From the NCBI GenBank assembly GCA_029959195.1, contig CP114123.1, positions 248,001 to 312,000 on the forward strand: a stretch of 64,000 nt of DNA, written 5' to 3'. The notes under the pieces are model-generated. The model saw only the letters and a list, made by a program, of their open reading frames with translations. It had not been told where the DNA came from and made no database searches. Every line of letters starts with the position of its first letter. Within the stretch, counting starts at the first letter, position 1. The DNA is from Dictyophora rubrovolvata. Its lineage: Eukaryota > Basidiomycota > Agaricomycetes > Phallales > Phallaceae. A program made the position numbers and the translations under genes. Shown here in pieces: positions 58,997-64,000 of this stretch.

Positions 58997-61900
58997 TTAC
59001 ATACACAGCTCCTTTCCTTCTTTGATAACAGCAAACAAAGAACTCAACACAATGAACATAAATGAGTTCAATCCAAACACGCTATACGCGGTGCTGGGGC
59101 TTGTCCGAAACTCTGACAAACCAAACTTCCACGCCGCCCAAGCTCGATTTGCCCATTCATAACCGGAAACTTGGGCTTTTGGATCGTCACCCTTCTCTAA
59201 AATGACCCAAACTTGCCATGCCAATTGACTAGTCTCTTCTTTGAGAGATATACACAACTCATCTCTCCCGTGAAGATTGAAAGTCTTGGCTAATATCGTG
59301 CCCACAAAAATTTCTTCTTCACTCAGTTTTACGCCGCTGTACAGGCCTAGTCCCAACATGTAAGAGTCTCGAAAATGCTGCATTTTGGAAACGAAATGAT
59401 TAAACAGTTGAGGGATGTTTATACCCGTCGTCCTTGAATTAAGCCCATCTTGACCGGATGGTTGATTTGAAATGACACAAAGCGAACGTAATTCCTTCTC
59501 CAGATGGGACGTTATTGTCTCATAAAAGGCAAGCGTGGTCTTATTCGCTGCGATCACTTGCTCGGCCGCCGTCGTACCATCGTCGCGGGAAAGTGCCTCA
59601 GCCAAATGCACAAGCTCTGAATCGACAGTCCTATACAAATGTCCAAGGACATGTTTCGAGGGATAATATTTGATCTTTCCAGCATCAACTTCAAGCTCCG
59701 GTCTCAGGTAATCGGGTTTTTGACCTTTTTTCTTCGGGTAAGGTATGTCGTTCTTTAGGACTGGCAAACCCGTTTTTGAAAAATCTACAGCTTGACTATG
59801 CAGACGCGCCAGTTTTATACAATTCGGATGGTGCACTCCGGATTCCTCGGCGATACGAAGAAAGTTCGTTGAAATAAGGCCGATGCTATAGTAAAACGTT
59901 AGGAAGTTTGTCGTTTTAATGGTACTGTTAAATACCGCACGTGTCGCGCAGAATAAAATCTAACACAAAATCAATGATGTCATCTACTTTGCAGTCATGA
60001 TCCAACTCTTTGTTTGTACTCGTTGGATTGTATTGCAGGGGAGAAAATGGATTCGTAGGGTGCAGGTCCTTGAGAGCGATAATATCGTACATGTCCCCGT
60101 CTAGGTCTGATCCACTGCACTTATTAGGAAGCGGGCGATCACCTATATAATTGGGAAGATTTAAAGAGTTCGCGTTTGCTTCCTCTAAATCCAGAAGGCA
60201 GCAAACATACCTTTTTGAGAAAATACCACACAGTTTTTCAGCTCTAAAAGCGGACAGTTCGGCGGGAGATTTTTACGCGATACGGCCGTTGCGAACTGCA
60301 CGTCTCCAGGGTGTATAACAGGAGATTTATAAATCAGCACTTTGCCTTCCACCTCAACCAATTCGTTGTTTTCAACAACAGGTACTAGAAGAATGAAATG
60401 AAATTAAGTGATAATGCAATAAAAAAGTTCTACATACCGAATATCTCTTCTGGTTGCAGAATGCTGAATTCATCGATCGTGCCAACCAACTTCCAGCTCC
60501 GAGGAACAGGAATTTGCATCTTGTACTTGAGATTCCTCATCATATGATATAAAGCCACACTCATACAACGTTCTATAAAAGGATGTTTCAGAGCGGTACC
60601 AATTGTGTTGAGTTTATGTAGGTTCTGCAACGTCGCCGGGAAACCAAACGATGAACCCATCGCATAAACATCAAGGAATTTTCCCGTATCTTCAAGGGAT
60701 TGGAGTGAGACCGCTTTTTTGGCTTGCGCGATTGCCTCTCTTTGGAGGTTCAAGAAGACTTTCCGAGGCACGCCTCTACCATAGAGAATTGTGATGAGAG
60801 GTCTGTTAAGCCGGACTCTTTTGGTTCGATCGAAGGAACGGGCAATCTCGAGGTGATAATGTGGTACTTCGAATTTCCTCATAGATGGGCGGAGGCAGAT
60901 TACGCCGCCAGACAGAAGTGGATTGAGGGTTATGATTCCTTTCGCTCCTCCAATTCTGATTTGATAAACACTTGGAGGAGGAAAACGAGAAAGAATGGTA
61001 GATTCTGGTGTTATGTCATGTATTTTCCCTTGTTTGAAAAGCAGTTCACGATGAATAGCTATTCCCATTTCTGGGGAAAAACTACCAACACCATCGGTGA
61101 AACAATAGAACTTCTGTTGTCCATGCTCACTTGAGCTTTCGGTCCCCACCAGAAGATCAGATTGAGGCACGGGCCGCTCCACATCGTCAACATAAATCAT
61201 TTCGCCTTGAGCGTCATTTATAATCACAGATGGGTTAGTTGCCGTAAAAGCTTGTGCCAATCTTGCTCCAAAGCGTGCTGGACAACGGGTCAACTGTCCT
61301 GGAAATTCCATACCAATCGAAGTACGGATAGAATCCGCGTTAACTTGTCGTTGACGAATTTTGAGTGGATACATAAACCAGAATGACAACTCCTTAAGCG
61401 AAGAATGTGAATAGTGAAGATACTGGAAACTGCAAAGGTTGATTAATATTCGTTAGCTGCGTACTCAAAGCAAACCCATAATGACTTACTGATGCCCAAT
61501 GAACGAGAAGCCTCTTCTCATAATTGTGCCAATATGCTCATTGACAAATCTGGTTTTATCGATGTTTTGGTTTTGAAATCGAAGCGGAAGGCCTTGCTCA
61601 TCAGTGAATGAAACTCGTAAAAAATGATCGTGGTGATTAGGATATGCCCGAAGAATACGATTGGACATGGCCAGAAAAATCGTTTGAAGGTTAAATCCAA
61701 AAGGCATTATGTTGATATGATAACATTTCGTTTGACCAGCTTCTCCGTCGGAGCTGAGGTTCAAATACACGTTTCGTTTTTCGACATCTTCGAGCGCCTT
61801 CGCGAAACAATCACGAACGCCGCGGAAACAGTAAGGCCGTTGGTCTTCGAATCCTCGTAATATGGAGCTTAGCTGCCGGATGACATCTTCAGTAAATACA

Positions 61901-62582
61901 ACCCCTTTCGTTTCTAGGAGGACTTGAATTTGAGATTTGAGCGGAAGAAGAATAAGAGGACAGATTTGTAAGTTATATAAAAGACTGGCGCATTGGAAGG
62001 CGATACCCCACGGAATTTGAGAGTACCACTGATTTATTTCATCCGTGTACTCTTTCAGATAATGTTTACGAGTAGATATTGACCAACGCTCGACTTTTAT
62101 GGGTAGTTCCGACATGGTACAAGATTTTTGAAGCGCATCAAGATCTTCACGACGTTCAAAGACCAAACGAATGGTATTCCATGTGAAAGGTGCGATATGT
62201 TTGTGAAACGGGGACAAATGCGTGATTTTCTTTTCAAGGCGTTGTTTGTCTGGGGGAGATGGCTTGCTCGAGAGTGTAGATTCGATGGCACCAGCTGGTG
62301 CTTCCTGTGCCGCACATTCTCGCAAAGGAGGTGGGTAATGAAGTTTCAGAATAAGCCCGATGCCATCTCTCTCCGGCACGTATACACTTCGGATAGATGA
62401 CGCGAAGATTAAGACGGTTCGAATTGTATCCTGGCAAATGCTTTGAGCAAGAAGTTGTTTATTATCCTCCTTCAGAACCAATTGATATTGATTGAAAATG
62501 GTTTCACGAGCGGCCGAATATTCCAGATAGTAAGTGTTATCGTGGCATCGATGCAGGAATTGGATATCTCGGAGTGGAACTG
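58997..62582 (-). CDS. Cellular RNA-dependent RNA polymerase (RNA silencing)
   Basis: Eukaryotic RdRP of the QDE-1/RDR type, which makes double-stranded RNA for Dicer in RNA interference; it is not a viral polymerase. Exons seen: 62582-61490, 61429-60438, 60384-60211, 60142-59941, 59885-58997, about 1,110 codons. Features: a long N-terminal region with FVNEHIGTIMRRGFSFIGHQ; FCFTDGVG-like YCFTDGVGSFS; the QIRIGGAKGIITLNP segment; LRPSMRKFE; VEGKVLIYKSPVIHPGDVQ; the catalytic loop GSDLDGDMYDII with the three Asp residues (about 60120-60090); and, after the last intron, CIKLARLHSQAVDFSKTG. The C-terminal 250 residues follow the usual RdRP C-terminal helical region. The N-terminus is unresolved: one or more upstream exons (a frame beginning MQTQPPKSDEEF at 62675, or MSAARSILK at about 62884) probably supply the start. 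The catalytic residues look intact. Confidence 0.92.
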
Positions 62583-63460
62583 CTGAGCGTTACGATTAAT
62601 ATTCACAACCATGACCACCGGATGTAAGTTTGACGCACTAAATTCTTCATCCGACTTAGGAGGTTGCGTTTGCATTGCAGCGAAAGATGGGAGTCGCAGA
62701 GCAGCGTAGAGCGCGATATTTCAACGTGGCGCCTCAAGTTCAATTTGCGACACAGGATCAAGAAGCTTTTCTACAGCCTCGTGTATCCGATAACTGAGTC
62801 CAGAAGCACTGCGGTTGAACCTTCACGTCTCATATCCTCGGAAATAGACTTCAAGGTTTTCAAAATCGATCGAGCTGCAGACATTTAGTAGAGTCGCAGT
62901 TGAAACGTTTTTCTGGTTGTTTCTGGTTGTTTCTGCATTGAAATGAAATCGTGCGAACATTTGCATGTCAAGGTAAAAGCTTAACTTCAAATTTAGAAGT
63001 GGGTGGTGGCAGCTCGTGCATTCTGGAATTCGGCACGATGTGCGCTACAATTTGAGTCGGAGTAAGAAATAACTTCGTGCCGAGCCTTTCGCTTCTCAGG
63101 GCTAGCACTTCTCTTACTCAAACAGCTTCAAATTTAACGTCAAAATCCTAGTGTAAAACTATTTTCACGAAGTGTGGATCATTAGCTTGTAAAAAAGCAA
63201 GTGTTGGAAAGACGCATAATTGGTGTTCATACCGTCATGGAGCTAGACGCGGCGACGCCCAAACATTTTTTCGCGTACAATCGTACTAGTAGTAGTACTA
63301 CGTCGCTGAAAAGTCTTTTGCGCTGTTTAATATCAACTAATGAGATTCATGGTAACAATCATAACGCTTTCCGTATGACAATCTGAGACATTCTGTTACA
63401 AAGGTTTACAAGCTTTTTACAGTGGCATATTGTATGCTAGCACCTTCGGTAAGGACATAC
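62583..63460. other. RdRP 5' region and spacer
   Basis: 62583-62890 probably holds the first RdRP exon(s), not resolved. Beyond that is a tandem ttgtttctgg repeat at about 62910-62935 and no supported gene. Confidence 0.4.
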
Positions 63461-63463
63461 TAG

Positions 63464-64000
63464 TTAAACTAAAGAACACTTGATAAAACGACCTGTTTGG
63501 TGGCCCAACAGACTGTCTTCATCTTCTTCAGCTTGGCTCCATAAGCCTACTTGAGGATCTTCACCTTCATGTCCGGCCAGCGCCGGTTTCCAATACGGAA
63601 CGTTGAGGATGTATAGATCAGTAGGCCTATTCAGATTACAACCATCGAAAAACACCTTACGAAATAGAGCAGCACTAGTTCAGCGAGATAATCAGAACGA
63701 GCGCGGCCAACACCCACCTTCCAAAGAGGAGTCCAAAACCACTGCCAAAATCTGACATCGCGTCGCTTGCTGGCGATATGCTCGAGAAACAAAAACTCGC
63801 CGCCAGGTTTAAGCAGCTTATGGACTAGATTTCTAATAGTTTGTTCCGGATTAGGAACAGAACAGAGTGTGAGAACAGAGATGATGGTATCAACGGTCCC
63901 AAGTCCGTCCAAAGCGCCTGCGATGGTCTTGTAGTCTTCGGCGCCGCATGAAAGAATGAGCAGTGAGCCGTCTTCCTCAGAATATCCCGCTTTCAAAGCA
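63464..64000 (-). CDS. METTL7-like SAM-dependent methyltransferase, 3' part
   Basis: The N-terminal part lies beyond the window. Two exons are visible: 64000-63718 and 63655-63464 (TAA at 63464-63466). The first contains the later half of a class I methyltransferase fold: DTIISVLTLCSVPNPEQTIR, KLLKPGGEFLFLEHI (motif post-III, KPGG), then RFWQWFWTPLWK. The second begins VFFDGCNLNRPTDLYI and ends EDSLLGHQTGRFIKC, as in METTL7/UbiE-like proteins of fungi. Members transfer a methyl group from S-adenosylmethionine, often on lipid droplets or ER; the substrate here is unknown. The SAM-binding glycine motif would be upstream, so an intact active site cannot be confirmed. Confidence 0.82.

Noticed and set aside
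58997-62582. Viral origin of the RNA-dependent RNA polymerase
   Set aside because: The motifs are those of the eukaryotic silencing RdRP (DLDGD loop, IHPGDVQ, spliceosomal introns), not of RNA-virus polymerases.
1-64000. CRISPR array, riboswitch, operon-type organisation
   Set aside because: No regularly spaced direct repeats of CRISPR type; the sequence is eukaryotic, with introns in nearly every gene.

Overview
The window reads as nuclear DNA of a mushroom-forming basidiomycete (Agaricomycete-like). Most genes are split by many introns of about 50-65 nt with GTATGT/GTAAGT-type donors, TATA boxes sit 50-100 nt before several start codons, and the protein families are fungal: a PTR2 peptide transporter, seven-helix DUF6533 proteins, an F-box/leucine-rich protein, an S28 serine carboxypeptidase, a forkhead factor and a cellular RNA-silencing RNA-dependent RNA polymerase. 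Because exons are short, most real genes had to be assembled by joining exons by eye, so exon borders are inferred from splice signals, paralogue comparison and frame continuity.

Layout. 0.8-5.9 kb: copies A (minus) and B (plus) of an unrecognised four-member family of about 181-185 aa, each with eight exons. 6-9.7 kb: a poorly resolved, probably decayed minus-strand gene. 9.8-19.7 kb: a tandem segmental duplication. Unit C (family gene plus about 1.5 kb of 5' flank) is followed by a truncated 5' piece of the PTR2 gene, then unit D, then the intact PTR2 gene. 19.7-36 kb: a gene-poor, repeat-decayed stretch with one apparently intact DUF6533 gene, two DUF6533 relics, a three-copy promoter-like module and a short forkhead transcription factor gene.

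36.2-39.7 kb: two paralogous secreted ten-cysteine proteins on the minus strand. 41.0-42.6 kb: a zinc-dependent polyol/alcohol dehydrogenase (minus, ten exons including a 12-nt microexon). 43.8-46.4 kb: a secreted S28 carboxypeptidase (minus). 47.4-48.1 kb: an unrecognised basic protein exon. 50.0-51.5 kb: a single-exon F-box protein. 51.8-55.8 kb: two tandem intact DUF6533 genes; the second copy carried along a fragment of the F-box gene 3' end, and a 138-bp foldback (MITE-like) element lies between them. 57.8-58.6 kb: a single-exon protein with a Pro/Tyr-rich tail. 59.0-62.6 kb: an RNA-dependent RNA polymerase (minus). 63.5-64.0 kb: the 3' part of a METTL7-like methyltransferase cut by the window end.

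The main theme is local gene amplification with capture of neighbouring fragments: the A-D family, the DUF6533 family and the secreted pair are all tandem or near-tandem duplicates. No tRNA, rRNA, CRISPR array, transposase or reverse transcriptase was found. The best candidate for something undescribed is the A-D family with its amplified upstream region.
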